Source: Gordonia liuliyuniae
Lineage (GTDB): Bacteria; Actinomycetota; Actinomycetes; Mycobacteriales; Mycobacteriaceae
DNA: 64,000 nt
NCBI RefSeq assembly: GCF_021739025.1
Contig: NZ_JAKKOT010000006.1
Location: 186,001 to 250,000, forward strand
Direction: 5' to 3'
Below, piece after piece: positions 29,468 to 38,696 of this stretch. The stretch's first letter is position 1. The number at the start of each line of letters is the position of its first letter. The notes beneath the pieces were generated by a model, which was not told where the DNA came from, did no database searches, and saw only the letters and a program-made list of their open reading frames with translations. The translations under genes were made by a program, and so were the position numbers.

Positions 29468-30531
29468 CTGATCCCGCAGTGACCGATTCGCCGTCCACCC
29501 CATCCCCCGCTCCCGCATCGCCCGCTGATGCCCCGTCGGGCCGCAAACTGCTCCGACTCGAGGTCCGCAACGCGCAGACTCCGATCGAACGCAAGCCGAA
29601 GTGGATCAAGACGCGCGCCACGATGGGCCCGGAGTACACCGAGTTGAAGGCGCTCGTGAAAGGCGAGGGCCTGCACACGGTGTGCGAAGAGGCCGGGTGC
29701 CCCAACATCTACGAGTGCTGGGAAGACCGCGAGGCGACCTTCCTGATCGGCGGCGAACAGTGCACTCGCCGCTGCGACTTCTGCCAGATCGACACCGGTA
29801 AGCCCGCCCCGCTCGACCGGGACGAACCGCGTCGCGTCGCCGAGTCGGTCAAGTCGATGGGGCTGCGCTACTCGACGATCACCGGAGTGGCCCGCGATGA
29901 CCTCCCCGACGAGGGCGTCTGGCTGTACGCCGAGACCGTCCGGAAGATCCACGAACTCAACCCGGGCACCGGTGTGGAGAACTTGATCCCGGACTTCCAC
30001 GGGAAGCCCGACCTACTCGCTGAGGTCTTCGAGTCGCGCCCGGAGGTCCTCGCCCACAACGTCGAGACCGTCCCGCGCATCTTCAAGCGCATCCGTCCCG
30101 CGTTCCGTTACGAGCGGTCGTTGGACGTGCTGACCCAGGCACGCGACTTCGGTCTCGTCACCAAGTCCAATCTGATCCTGGGCATGGGCGAGACGCCCGA
30201 GGAGATCCGGGAGTCGCTGCGCGACCTGCACGAGGCCGGCTGCGACATCGTGACGATCACCCAGTATCTGCGTCCGTCGCCGCGCCACCACCCGGTGGAG
30301 CGGTGGGTCAAGCCCGAGGAGTTCGTCGAGCATTCGCAGTACGCGGAGGAGATCGGTTTCGCCGGCGTCATGGCGGGGCCGCTGGTCCGGTCGTCGTACC
30401 GTGCCGGCCGCCTGTACGCGCAGGCGATGGCCCGTCACGGTCGCGAGCTCGCGCCCGAACTCGCCCACCTGACCGCCGAGGGATCGACGGCGCAGGAGGC
30501 GTCGAGCGTGCTCGCTCGTCTGGCCAACTGA
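29464..30531 (+). CDS. lipA: lipoyl synthase
   Basis: Radical SAM enzyme inserting two sulfurs into octanoylated lipoyl domains. The radical SAM motif CTRRCDFC lies near residue 100; the second, sacrificial cluster uses [12 protein letters not shown] near 75; the C-terminal RSSYRAG supplies the conserved serine ligand. GTG 29464 overlaps the lipB stop (GTGA) and has AGGA upstream, giving 355 aa; GTG 29479 lies in a near-repeat and is an alternative. It forms an operon with lipB and probably the DUF4191 gene, 63 bp on. Confidence 0.96.
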   Translation: MTDPAVTDSPSTPSPAPASPADAPSGRKLLRLEVRNAQTPIERKPKWIKTRATMGPEYTELKALVKGEGLHTVCEEAGCPNIYECWEDREATFLIGGEQCTRRCDFCQIDTGKPAPLDRDEPRRVAESVKSMGLRYSTITGVARDDLPDEGVWLYAETVRKIHELNPGTGVENLIPDFHGKPDLLAEVFESRPEVLAHNVETVPRIFKRIRPAFRYERSLDVLTQARDFGLVTKSNLILGMGETPEEIRESLRDLHEAGCDIVTITQYLRPSPRHHPVERWVKPEEFVEHSQYAEEIGFAGVMAGPLVRSSYRAGRLYAQAMARHGRELAPELAHLTAEGSTAQEASSVLARLAN

Positions 30532-30594
30532 CCGGCGTCGAACATCGTCGACCGGTGTGCGGACCCCCGGGTGCGGGCACCGTAGACTATGGGC

Positions 30595-31347
30595 ATGGCG
30601 AAGGCGCAAGACAAGGCGAGTAAAGAGGCGAAGGCTGCCGCGAAGGCAGCCCGTAAAGCAGCGAGTAAGGAACGGCGCCAGCAGATCTGGCAGGCGTTCC
30701 AGATGCAGCGCAAGGAAGACGCAGTCCTCATCCCGCTGATGGCGGGGATCATCGTCGTCGTGACGGCGATCTTCGTGCTGCTGTCACTGTTCGCGAACTT
30801 CGGCCCGCTGTGGCTGATGATCCCGCTCGGTCTGATCCTCGGCGTGCTGCTCTCGTTCGTCGTCTTCGGTCGACGTGTCCAGAAGACCGTATACCGCAAG
30901 GCGGAGGGACAGCCGGGAGCCGCAGGCTGGGCGCTCAGCAACATCAAAGGCCAGTGGCGTGTACAGCAGGCCGTCGTCGGCACCTCGCACTTGGATGCGG
31001 TGCACCGGGTGATCGGTAAGCCGGGCGTCATTCTCGTCGGCGAAGGTCAGGCGAGCCGCATCAAACCGCTGCTGTCGCAGGAGAAGAAGAAGTCCGCCCG
31101 AGTCGTCGGCGACACCCCGATTTACGAGATCATCGTCGGAAACGACGAGGGCCAGGTCCCCCTCTCGAAGCTCGAGCGCCACATCCGCAAGCTTCCCGGC
31201 AACATCGACCGTAAGCGCATGGACGCGCTGGAAGGCCGCTTGTCCGCACTGAAGGCCAAGGGCGGCGCCGGTGCCGCGATGCCCAAGGGCCCGATGCCGC
31301 AGGGTGCCAAGATGCGCAGCGCAGCCCGCACCGTTCGACGTCGCTAG
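30595..31347 (+). CDS. DUF4191 membrane protein
   Basis: An actinobacterial protein of unknown function: a very basic Ala/Lys-rich N-terminus (1-40), two close membrane helices (about 45-95), and a soluble domain with a basic Gly-rich tail. ATG 30595 gives 250 aa, which matches Rv2219; ATG 30589 is two codons earlier. It follows lipA in the same direction as in mycobacteria, so some link to lipoate metabolism or just shared transcription is possible. Confidence 0.87.
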   Translation: MAKAQDKASKEAKAAAKAARKAASKERRQQIWQAFQMQRKEDAVLIPLMAGIIVVVTAIFVLLSLFANFGPLWLMIPLGLILGVLLSFVVFGRRVQKTVYRKAEGQPGAAGWALSNIKGQWRVQQAVVGTSHLDAVHRVIGKPGVILVGEGQASRIKPLLSQEKKKSARVVGDTPIYEIIVGNDEGQVPLSKLERHIRKLPGNIDRKRMDALEGRLSALKAKGGAGAAMPKGPMPQGAKMRSAARTVRRR

Positions 31348-31356
31348 ACGTAACCC

Positions 31357-32829
31357 TCAATCGGTCGGGGCTGCGGACGTGATCGTGAAATGTTCGTCGA
31401 TCGGGGCGGCGAGCATGGCGTCCAACGTGCGACGGTCGAACGGCCACAGATCGACGCCGAGGCCGGTCTGGTACCAGGAGTTGCATCCGGTGTTCCACAC
31501 GGTCGGTTCCATCGCTTCGGCGACCTGAGCGTTGAACTCATCGGTGGCCGCGCCGGTCACCTCGACGCGATCGACGGTGCCCGCACGGAACCGTTCGAGC
31601 CACGCGACGATGTACGCCGCCGTCTTCGACGACGAATGCTGCAGCGAGATCGATCCGGTCGGCGAGTTCGGTCCGAGGACGGTGAACAGGTTCGGGAAGC
31701 CCGGGATCGCCGTCATCCGGTAGGCCCGCGGCCCCTCGCTCCAGACGTCGTCGAGAGCGATGCCGTCGCGCCCGGTGATCTCCATCGGCCGCATGTAGTC
31801 GTGCGCCCGGAACCCAGTGGCCAGGACGATCACGTCGACGTCGTGGCGACGGCCGTCTGCGGTGACGAGACCACCGGCGTCGATCCGTTCGATGCCGTCG
31901 GTGACGAGTTCGGCGTTGTCGGCTTTGAGCGCACGGTAGTAGGTGCCCGACAGGACTTGGCGTTTGCACAACGGCTCATAGTCCGGGGTCAATCGGTCGC
32001 GGAGTGCACCCGCACCGACCTGGGCGCGCAGGGACAATCGCGCATACCGTTGCACCGCTCGCCTGCGCCACGTCGGTTTCGTGACGACGTCGACGAGGAT
32101 TCCGGACGCCGACAGGAGAGCCCGGTGCAGCACGTCGAGCGCGCCCGGAACCGCCCGGAAGAATGCCGCGGATCCGGGGATCTGCGGCAGCCGCATCGGC
32201 GCCCACAGGATCCATTGCGGCGAGCGAACGAAGTGCTTCACGGACGCGGCGCGCGGCTGCAGAGCCGACACCACTTGCACACCGGTCGAGCCGGTGCCGA
32301 TCACCGCAACCGACCGTCCGTCTGTCTCCAGGTCGTCGTCCCATCGGGCCGTGTGGACGACGGGACCGTCGAAGGAGTCGATCCCGGGGATGTCCGGGTA
32401 CGCCGGGTTGTGGAGCACGCCGGTCGCACAGATCACGACGTCGGCGACATGGGCCTCACCTGCCGCCGTCGTCACCGTCCACTCCCCCGACTCGTCGTCG
32501 AAGTCGGCGGAGACCACCTCGACGCCGCACCGGATCCGGTCGGCGAGACCGAATTGCTCGACGACGTCGCGGTGGTAGCGCTGGATCTCCGCTCCCGGTG
32601 CCCAGATCCGCGACCAGTCGGCTTTCGGCGCGAACGCGAACTGGTAGATCTGCGACGGGACGTCGCAGGTCAGGCCTGGGTAGTGGTTCCAATACCAGAC
32701 GCCGCCGACGTCGTCGCCCTTCTCGAGGACGACGAAGTCAGTGAAACCGGCCTCCTGCAGGTGGTGGGCGGTCGTGATGCCTGCGACGCCCGCTCCGATG
32801 ACAACGATTCGTGGTTCACGCCCGCTCAT
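31357..32829 (-). CDS. Baeyer-Villiger-type flavin monooxygenase
   Basis: NADPH/FAD-dependent monooxygenase inserting oxygen next to a ketone; 490 aa. FAD Rossmann GAGVAG at 12-17, Baeyer-Villiger fingerprint FDGPVVHTARWD at 153-164, NADPH Rossmann GTGSTG at 178-183, and ATGFRAHDY near 375. AAGGAG lies upstream of ATG 32829; the frame continues upstream inside the patatin gene as a shadow. It is the last gene of an SDR-patatin-BVMO operon (ATGA overlaps). Such enzymes turn ketones into esters, and the patatin could cleave the product; a cyclic or long-chain ketone is a reasonable guess, not shown. Confidence 0.92.
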   Translation of the reverse strand: MSGREPRIVVIGAGVAGITTAHHLQEAGFTDFVVLEKGDDVGGVWYWNHYPGLTCDVPSQIYQFAFAPKADWSRIWAPGAEIQRYHRDVVEQFGLADRIRCGVEVVSADFDDESGEWTVTTAAGEAHVADVVICATGVLHNPAYPDIPGIDSFDGPVVHTARWDDDLETDGRSVAVIGTGSTGVQVVSALQPRAASVKHFVRSPQWILWAPMRLPQIPGSAAFFRAVPGALDVLHRALLSASGILVDVVTKPTWRRRAVQRYARLSLRAQVGAGALRDRLTPDYEPLCKRQVLSGTYYRALKADNAELVTDGIERIDAGGLVTADGRRHDVDVIVLATGFRAHDYMRPMEITGRDGIALDDVWSEGPRAYRMTAIPGFPNLFTVLGPNSPTGSISLQHSSSKTAAYIVAWLERFRAGTVDRVEVTGAATDEFNAQVAEAMEPTVWNTGCNSWYQTGLGVDLWPFDRRTLDAMLAAPIDEHFTITSAAPTD

Positions 32830-33755
32830 GCCGCATCTCCTTCGTTCAGTGCGCGTCGGACCGACGCCGCAGCCGTCCGCATCGACGAGTCGAACGCCGC
32901 CTGTCGACGAGTACGGCGCATGAAGTGTCCGCCGAGGCCTGCGAGGTCCGCCGCGTCCGGCGTGATCAGCACGACCTGGGTGCCGCGTGCCCGGACCTCG
33001 TGCACTTCGCGGTGCAGGAGCGTCGACATGGGCGACCGCAGCAACGCGTGCTCGGCGATCCCGCCGAGCCCGGGCGCCTTGATGCCCGGCGCGGACGCCA
33101 TCGGCGCGATCACGTAGACGACGTCGGCCTCGTCGGCTCCGATCAGGTCGACCGATGCCGTGGACGCCGCACCGCCGTCCACGTACGACGAGCCGCCGAT
33201 GGCGACCGGCGGCATCCACCCCGGAATCCCCCACGATGCGCGCAACGCCTGACCCGCGGTGGCCGCCGGAGCGTCGGGCGCACCGAATGCGACACGTCGG
33301 CCGTCGGCGGGTCGATAGGCGACGAGGCGGAGGCCGTCGCGCGCGAACCAGTCGTCGCCGCCGGTCGCAGCGTCGGCGAGTCGCTGCAACCAGGCGGCGT
33401 CGCCGCGGCCGCGCGGTGCGACGCCGACGAGCCTGCGGTGGCCGCCGGCACGGCTGAGCGACGACAGCCGGGGCTTGGCAGGCGCGGGCAGCGGCGGCAG
33501 TGACGGCGGACAGTCCGCGAGATGGGCTGCCAGCACGCGATCACGCGGGCGCCCCGAGGCCATCGCGACCAGATCGTCGACGGTGTATCCGCCGCCGAAC
33601 ATCGTAACGATCTCCGCACCCGCCGACGTGCCCTGCAGAATCGATGCGGACGCGGGATCCCACCCGGTCTGCTCGGCGACGTGGTGGAGTGCGGCCACCG
33701 CCCATGCTCCGCCGATGGTTCCGCCGCAGCCGATCGCGAGGGCCGTCCGGGTCAT
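32826..33755 (-). CDS. patatin-like phospholipase/esterase
   Basis: Serine hydrolase of the patatin fold with a Ser-Asp dyad: oxyanion loop GCGGTIGG at 9-16, nucleophile GTSAG with Ser near 44, and catalytic DGG after SSYV near 195. Length is 309 aa with no signal peptide. It overlaps both neighbours by four bases (ATGA), placing it between the short-chain dehydrogenase and the monooxygenase. It may hydrolyse the ester made by the monooxygenase or a membrane lipid. Confidence 0.9.
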   Translation of the reverse strand: MTRTALAIGCGGTIGGAWAVAALHHVAEQTGWDPASASILQGTSAGAEIVTMFGGGYTVDDLVAMASGRPRDRVLAAHLADCPPSLPPLPAPAKPRLSSLSRAGGHRRLVGVAPRGRGDAAWLQRLADAATGGDDWFARDGLRLVAYRPADGRRVAFGAPDAPAATAGQALRASWGIPGWMPPVAIGGSSYVDGGAASTASVDLIGADEADVVYVIAPMASAPGIKAPGLGGIAEHALLRSPMSTLLHREVHEVRARGTQVVLITPDAADLAGLGGHFMRRTRRQAAFDSSMRTAAASVRRALNEGDAA

Positions 33756-34654
33756 CGGGCCACCTCGTCGGTGGCGGTGCCGGTTTCAGTGCCGGCGGTG
33801 TGGGCGCCCGCCTGACGGTCCACGCGGTCGAGATAGGCCTTGCGCGCCGTTGCGTCGAGTGCCAACGCCTGACGATCGTCGGCGAACCGCCGCACAATGC
33901 GTTCGATCCATTCGGGCACTAGAGCGTCCGCGAGACTCCAGACCGGGGCGATCCAGCGGGGGACCGACGTGCGCGCGGCGCGGGTGTCGACGGTCCTGAG
34001 CACTGCGCGCGCGACCGTCTCTGGGTCGACGGTCGGCAGTACTCCGCCGAGGCTCGCGCCGGACGCCAGTTCGGTGCGTACCGCAGCGGGAAGGATCGCC
34101 GACACCGTGACGCCGGTGCCGTCGTACTCGCGTCGAGCCGCCAAGGATGCACCGAGCGCTGCGTACTTGCTCGCGTTGTAGGTGACCATGCCCGGCAGGG
34201 GCAGCATTCCCGCCATCGAGGCGATGTTCACGATGTGGCCGCGGCCGGTGTCGCGCATGCTCGGGAGCACCGTCTTCATTCCGTGCAGCACGCCGCGTAC
34301 GTTCACATCGAGCATCAGGTCGGTGGTCGGTTCGGGTTCGTCGACGAACGGCCCGACCGGCATCACGCCCGCGTTGTTGACGAGGATGTCGACCGGGCCG
34401 GATTCGTCTGTCACCGCGGCGACGAACTCACGCCACGACTCACCGGAGGTCACGTCGAGCCGCGCCGATCGCGCCCCGATGCGGACCGCTGCCTCGGCCG
34501 CGACGTCGGCGTCCACGTCGCCGATCCAGACCGTGGCACCGCGTTCCCGGAACAGTGCTGCGGTGGCGGCGCCGATTCCGCGCGCCCCACCGGTGACGAC
34601 GACGACTGCCTCGCTCACCTCGATCGGTGACGCGGGGATCCTGACCAGTCTCAT
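33752..34654 (-). CDS. short-chain dehydrogenase/reductase
   Basis: Classical SDR, 300 aa: cofactor loop TGGARGIG near 20-27, NNAG near residue 98, catalytic Ser in NIASMAG, and YNASK with the Tyr and Lys near 165. Aspartate after the second beta strand (IGDVDAD) suggests NAD(H). A C-terminal extension past residue 250 is basic. ATG 34654 has AGAGAGGG upstream. It is first in the operon and probably oxidises an alcohol to the ketone used by the monooxygenase, or the reverse. Confidence 0.9.
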   Translation of the reverse strand: MRLVRIPASPIEVSEAVVVVTGGARGIGAATAALFRERGATVWIGDVDADVAAEAAVRIGARSARLDVTSGESWREFVAAVTDESGPVDILVNNAGVMPVGPFVDEPEPTTDLMLDVNVRGVLHGMKTVLPSMRDTGRGHIVNIASMAGMLPLPGMVTYNASKYAALGASLAARREYDGTGVTVSAILPAAVRTELASGASLGGVLPTVDPETVARAVLRTVDTRAARTSVPRWIAPVWSLADALVPEWIERIVRRFADDRQALALDATARKAYLDRVDRQAGAHTAGTETGTATDEVAR

Positions 34655-34686
34655 ATGAGCCCTCTCTGACGTGTGGCCCCGATCAT

Positions 34687-34730
34687 CATTCACATACCCT
34701 CGGTATGTCAATACTCATGGTATGTGAATG
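34687..34730. promoter_or_regulatory. paired TetR operators between SDR and TetR genes
   Basis: Two adjacent palindromes: ACATACC-CTC-GGTATGT (34692-34708, perfect) and ATACT-CAT-GGTAT (34711-34723, one mismatch). The outermost halves also make a perfect 12-bp inverted repeat, CATTCACATACC with GGTATGTGAATG. They sit between the divergent genes, 33 bp from the SDR start and 17 bp from the TetR start, ideal for joint repression by the TetR protein. Confidence 0.82.
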
Positions 34731-34746
34731 CGATACGCTGGTGGCC

Positions 34747-35412
34747 ATGTCGCCCAACCCGCCGCGTGTCTCGCGCGCCGACCGCCGCGCGCGTACCGTC
34801 GCCGACCTCGTCGCGACCGCGCGCGCGGCCTTCCTGGCCGACGGGTACAGCGCGACGAGCCTGGATGCGATCGCCGAAGCCGCAGGCTATTCGAAGGGCG
34901 CGGTCTACTCGAACTTCAAAGACAAGCCCAGCCTGTGCCACGCCGTTCTCGCCGACATTCACTTCGAGAAGATGCACGAAGTGCAGTCCCTGACGCCCAC
35001 CTCCGACGAGGTCGACGTCGAAGCGTTCGTCGCCGAGTTCGGCGACTGGCTGCGTCGCAGCCTCGGCGACATCGAGTGGACGATGCTCGAGTTCGAGTAC
35101 GTGGCCCTCTCGCGAGGCAATCAGAGCGTGCGTGAGGGCATCATCGAATTGCGGACCGAGGTCCGCGACGCGGTCGCCGAACTACTCACCCGGGTGCTCG
35201 GGGGTCTGCTGCCGACAGAGTCCGGAGACGACGAGTTCGGTCTCCCGACGCCGACCGAACTCGCCGACCTCGTGTTGAGCACCGGGATCGGCTTGAGTGT
35301 TCAGCGGGCGGTCGATCCGAGCGTGTCCGTCGAGCCGGCGATCGACATCCTGACGACGGCTGCCAGCCTGTTCACAGCACTCGGCATGGACGGTCCTCGG
35401 GCGACGGACTGA
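34747..35412 (+). CDS. TetR-family transcriptional regulator
   Basis: 221 aa; the N-terminal helix-turn-helix covers about residues 18-62 (TSLDAIAEAAGYSKGAVYSNF, one block of the family), and the variable C-terminal ligand domain fills the rest. ATG 34747 is chosen; GTG 34741 is two codons earlier. It is divergent from the SDR-patatin-monooxygenase operon with two palindromes between, so it probably represses that operon and itself until a ketone, alcohol or lipid ligand binds. It converges on the RDD gene with a 7-bp gap. Confidence 0.92.
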   Translation: MSPNPPRVSRADRRARTVADLVATARAAFLADGYSATSLDAIAEAAGYSKGAVYSNFKDKPSLCHAVLADIHFEKMHEVQSLTPTSDEVDVEAFVAEFGDWLRRSLGDIEWTMLEFEYVALSRGNQSVREGIIELRTEVRDAVAELLTRVLGGLLPTESGDDEFGLPTPTELADLVLSTGIGLSVQRAVDPSVSVEPAIDILTTAASLFTALGMDGPRATD

Positions 35413-35419
35413 CCGATCG

Positions 35420-35947
35420 TCAGCCGCGCGTGCGGACCAGCGCGGTCCCCGTGGCGCGATCGTGCATGGCGCGGCCGTTGAAATCGTTGATGAGCGCCGG
35501 AACTACGAAGCTGATCAAGACCTGGCGACCGAGTGCGCGGACCGGCCCGACCGCTGCTCGCGGCACCTCGCCGGCGGCCTCGGCCGCGCCTCGTTCGGCT
35601 CCGAAGTCGACCCGCGCCACCCGCATACCGGTGATGTACTGGCCGGGAGTGAATCCGAAGAGCGACACCGCGAGCACACCGATCACGAACCAGACGATGA
35701 GCACGGTCGTCCCGATGTTGTTGTGCCATCCGCCCAAGATCAGGAACGCGACGCCGTACGAGATGAGCCAGTCGACCAGAAGACCGAGGACGCGTTGCCA
35801 ACCGGTGGCCAGCGACCCGACACCGCTCGCCGGAAGACCGAGGTCTTCACCGCGATAGTCGTTGTTCTCGCCGCCCGGCATCTGGGTACCCGACAGCCAC
35901 GATCCCATCGCGCGCCGGGACGTCTCCTCTTCACGCCGTGCAGTCAT
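35420..35947 (-). CDS. RDD-family membrane protein
   Basis: About 175 aa with a polar N-terminus and the RDD membrane domain: three hydrophobic segments between residues 55 and 160 with Arg (WQRVLGLLVDW) and Asp in the first, the feature naming the family. The function of RDD proteins is mostly unknown; some act as transporters. ATG 35947 is selected; ATG 35956 is three codons earlier. In M. tuberculosis an RDD gene (Rv2219A) also precedes glnA1, so this is backbone and the monooxygenase cassette was inserted before it. Confidence 0.82.
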   Translation of the reverse strand: MTARREEETSRRAMGSWLSGTQMPGGENNDYRGEDLGLPASGVGSLATGWQRVLGLLVDWLISYGVAFLILGGWHNNIGTTVLIVWFVIGVLAVSLFGFTPGQYITGMRVARVDFGAERGAAEAAGEVPRAAVGPVRALGRQVLISFVVPALINDFNGRAMHDRATGTALVRTRG

Positions 35948-36047
35948 GGCTACCATCGTAGTCGGCGAGACGGATGATCCAATTCCCGTGACCACCGGCA
36001 CACACACGGCATTCACCGCACATACGTCGTCGGCAGGCGACTAACCT

Positions 36048-36082
36048 GTAACACGTCGCCCGTGACGTAACACAGGGGAAAC
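36048..36082 (+). promoter_or_regulatory. candidate GlnR box upstream of glnA1
   Basis: GTAAC-ACAGGG-GAAAC at 36067-36082 equals the actinobacterial GlnR pattern gTnAc-n6-GaAAc, and another GTAAC lies at 36048. It sits about 130-170 bp before the glnA1 start, directly upstream of a possible -35 element. Confidence 0.6.
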
Positions 36083-36088
36083 ATTCGC

Positions 36089-36120
36089 TTGACGCCCGGG
36101 CAACCTCACCTCCATAGATT
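36089..36120 (+). promoter_or_regulatory. candidate glnA1 promoter
   Basis: TTGACG at 36089 and CATAGA or TAGATT at 36113-36120 resemble -35 and -10 elements with 18-20 bp between them, leaving a leader of about 90 nt before glnA1. Confidence 0.5.
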
Positions 36121-36214
36121 TCTCGGTGAGAGTCGCACCTGCCGAATCCGGTCGATGCGACCTGCGGTCAGAGGTTCTGGCCGGAACGTTTTGATTTAAG
36201 GAGTCAGGCCCACC

Positions 36215-37648
36215 GTGTACAACACGAACGAAGAGCTGCTCGAAGGCATCAAATCCGAAGGCGTCGAGTACGTCGACATCCGCTTCTGCGACCTGCCGGG
36301 CACCATGCAGCACTTCTCGATCCCTGCAGCGGCGTTCAACGAGGACGTCTTCACCGAGGGCCTGGCGTTCGACGGCTCGTCGGTCCGCGGCTTCCAGTCC
36401 ATCGACGAGTCGGACATGATGCTTCTGCCCGACCCGGCGACGGCCCGGATCGACCCGTTCCGCAAGGCGAAGACGATGAACATCAGCTTCTTCGTCCACG
36501 ACCCGTTCACGCGTGAGGCGTACAGCCGCGACCCGCGCAACGTCGCCCGCAAGGCCGAGGACTACCTGCTCTCGACCGGTATCGCCGACACCTGCTTCTT
36601 CGGTGCCGAAGCCGAGTTCTACATCTTCGACTCGGTCTCGTTCAGCTCCGAGATGAACTCGACCCACTACGAGGTCGAGTCGGTCTCCGGCTGGTGGAAT
36701 TCAGCGTCGCCGACCAACCCGGACGGCACCCCGAACCTCGGCTACAAGGTCCGCCAGAAGGGCGGATACTTCCCCGTCGCACCGTACGACCACTATGTGG
36801 ACCTGCGCGACGAGATGTCGTCCAACCTGCAGAACTCGGGTTTCGAGCTCGAGCGCGGTCACCACGAGGTCGGCACCGGCGGCCAGGCGGAGATCAACTA
36901 CAAGTTCAACACGCTTCTGCACGCGGCGGACGACGTCCAGTTGTTCAAGTACATCATCAAGAACACTGCGTGGCAGAACCAGAAGTCGGTCACGTTCATG
37001 CCGAAGCCGCTGTTCGGCGACAACGGATCGGGCATGCACGCTCACCAGTCGCTGTGGAAGGACGGCAAGCCGCTGTTCCACGACGAGTCGGGCTACGCCG
37101 GCCTCTCGGACGTCGCACGCCACTACATCGGCGGCATCCTGCACCACGCGCCGTCGCTGTTGGCGTTCACCAACCCGACGATGAACTCGTACAAGCGTCT
37201 GGTCCCCGGATACGAGGCCCCGATCAACTTGGTCTACAGCCAGCGCAACCGCAGCGCCTGCGTCCGTATCCCGGTGACCGGAAACAACCCGAAGGCCAAG
37301 CGCGTCGAGTTCCGTTGCCCCGACAGCTCGGGCAACCCGTACTTGGCGTTCGCCGCCATGATGATGGCCGGACTGGACGGCGTGAAGAACAAGATCGAGC
37401 CGCACGAGCCCGTCGACAAGGACCTGTACGAGCTTCCGCCGGAGGAGGCCAAGGGCATTCCGCAGGCCCCGACCTCGCTGGCCGCGGTCATCGACCGCCT
37501 CGAAGAGGACCACGACTACCTGACCGCAGGCGGCGTGTTCACCGAGGACCTCATCGAGACCTGGGTCGCTCTCAAGCGCGACAACGAGATCGAGCCCATC
37601 CAGATCCGTCCGCACCCGTACGAGTTCTCGCTCTACTACGACTGCTGA
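36215..37648 (+). CDS. glnA1: glutamine synthetase, type I-beta (adenylylatable)
   Basis: Main ammonium-assimilating enzyme: glutamate + NH3 + ATP to glutamine; a dodecamer. Motifs: [19 protein letters not shown], the ATP-loop [23 protein letters not shown], and the adenylylation target Tyr 405 in [10 protein letters not shown]. Length 477 aa, as for M. tuberculosis GlnA1. GTG 36215 has AAGGAG upstream. GlnE, encoded 3 kb on, would modify Tyr 405. Possible GlnR box and promoter lie in the leader and a very strong terminator follows. Confidence 0.98.
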   Translation: MYNTNEELLEGIKSEGVEYVDIRFCDLPGTMQHFSIPAAAFNEDVFTEGLAFDGSSVRGFQSIDESDMMLLPDPATARIDPFRKAKTMNISFFVHDPFTREAYSRDPRNVARKAEDYLLSTGIADTCFFGAEAEFYIFDSVSFSSEMNSTHYEVESVSGWWNSASPTNPDGTPNLGYKVRQKGGYFPVAPYDHYVDLRDEMSSNLQNSGFELERGHHEVGTGGQAEINYKFNTLLHAADDVQLFKYIIKNTAWQNQKSVTFMPKPLFGDNGSGMHAHQSLWKDGKPLFHDESGYAGLSDVARHYIGGILHHAPSLLAFTNPTMNSYKRLVPGYEAPINLVYSQRNRSACVRIPVTGNNPKAKRVEFRCPDSSGNPYLAFAAMMMAGLDGVKNKIEPHEPVDKDLYELPPEEAKGIPQAPTSLAAVIDRLEEDHDYLTAGGVFTEDLIETWVALKRDNEIEPIQIRPHPYEFSLYYDC

Positions 37649-37654
37649 TCTGTT

Positions 37655-37698
37655 ACGAAACGGCCCGCTCGGATTCTCCTCCGAGCGGGCCGTTTCGT
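37655..37698 (+). terminator. terminator of glnA1
   Basis: A perfect 19-bp stem with a 6-nt loop starting 7 bp after the glnA1 stop, the strongest hairpin seen in the window. Confidence 0.92.
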
Positions 37699-37794
37699 CA
37701 TCGAGGGCGACGTACCCGCGGGGACGCCTCACAGGTAGTGTCCACGTCCAGTGCACGTGGAGACATGGCGAACAGTACGGGGAGGGACTGGTCG

Positions 37795-38685
37795 ATGGGC
37801 GGGCGACACCGGATCGAAGCGCCGAGCGGCGGCGAACGCCGTTCGCTGCGCTCGCTCGCCGTCGCAGTGATCGTGATCGCCGTCGTCGTGGTTCTCGGGG
37901 TCGCGAGCTACTTCGTGTTCCGAAGCGACGAGGAGCCTTCCACGCCCGCAGGCCCGGCCGGGCCTGCCGGGCCGGCGGCCGCCAAGTCTCTGCAGGATTC
38001 GTTCGCGGCACTGAAACTGACGACGCCGACCGGTGTCGCCCTCACCCCCGTCGGCGGCGGCGACACGATCCTGCTGGGCGATCAACGCGTGCAGGACGCG
38101 TGGTCGACGATCAAGGCCCCACTCGGCCTGGCCGCCGAACGCAAGCACGGTATGAGCCGCACCGAGGCGAACGCCCTCATCGACTCCGACAACCGCTCCG
38201 CACGTGTGCTCACTCGTTCGCTCGGGTCGCCGGTGGAGGCGTCCGACGAACTGACGGCCGTCCTTCGGGAGGGCGGCGACACGACGACGGTGCCGGCGCC
38301 GCGCCACGGCGGCGACTATCCGATGCTCGGCGAGACCTCGTGGAGTCTCGCCGATTCGGCGACGTGGACCGCGCACCTTCCGTGCATGATCGGCAGCGAC
38401 CACGTCCTCGAGCTGATGCGCGACGTGGCGGGCGTTCAAGAGTGGGGTCTTCGCCGGGTCGGCGACCACACTCCCGTCAAAGGCGGCTGGGGTGAGGCAT
38501 CCGACGGCGGTTACGTCGTCCGACAGATCGGCGTGTTGACGCTCCCCGACGGCGAGCAGGTGGCGGTCTCGATGAGCACGCACCGTCCCGCGATGGCGTT
38601 CGAGACCGGCACCCGCGAACTCGATCGGGTCGCCGACTGGTTGAACGCCAACCTGGCGCTGCTGCCCGGCGGCACCTGCCGGTAG
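37795..38685 (+). CDS. membrane-anchored beta-lactamase/PBP-fold protein
   Basis: 296 aa: basic cytoplasmic start, one membrane helix (about 28-48), a collagen-like linker of GPAGPA repeats (about 60-70), then an extracytoplasmic domain. That domain has the three active-site boxes of the penicillin-recognising family in order: STIK (SxxK) near residue 104, SDN near 133, and KGG near 230. This suggests a serine beta-lactamase or D,D-peptidase-like fold; the usual KTG is KGG, so activity may differ. ATG 37795 is chosen because GGAGGG precedes it by 8 nt; ATG 37765 is possible. It is not in the corresponding M. tuberculosis interval as I recall it. Confidence 0.72.
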   Translation: MGGRHRIEAPSGGERRSLRSLAVAVIVIAVVVVLGVASYFVFRSDEEPSTPAGPAGPAGPAAAKSLQDSFAALKLTTPTGVALTPVGGGDTILLGDQRVQDAWSTIKAPLGLAAERKHGMSRTEANALIDSDNRSARVLTRSLGSPVEASDELTAVLREGGDTTTVPAPRHGGDYPMLGETSWSLADSATWTAHLPCMIGSDHVLELMRDVAGVQEWGLRRVGDHTPVKGGWGEASDGGYVVRQIGVLTLPDGEQVAVSMSTHRPAMAFETGTRELDRVADWLNANLALLPGGTCR

Positions 38686-38696
38686 CCTTGACGTCC

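Noticed and set aside
27407-29518. Minus-strand frame of 703 codons
   Set aside because: Shadow covering dlaT, a terminator and lipB; no domain recognisable.
36694-37794. Extension of the beta-lactamase-fold gene back through glnA1
   Set aside because: Crosses the glnA1 terminator and lacks family similarity; ATG 37795 has a strong ribosome site.
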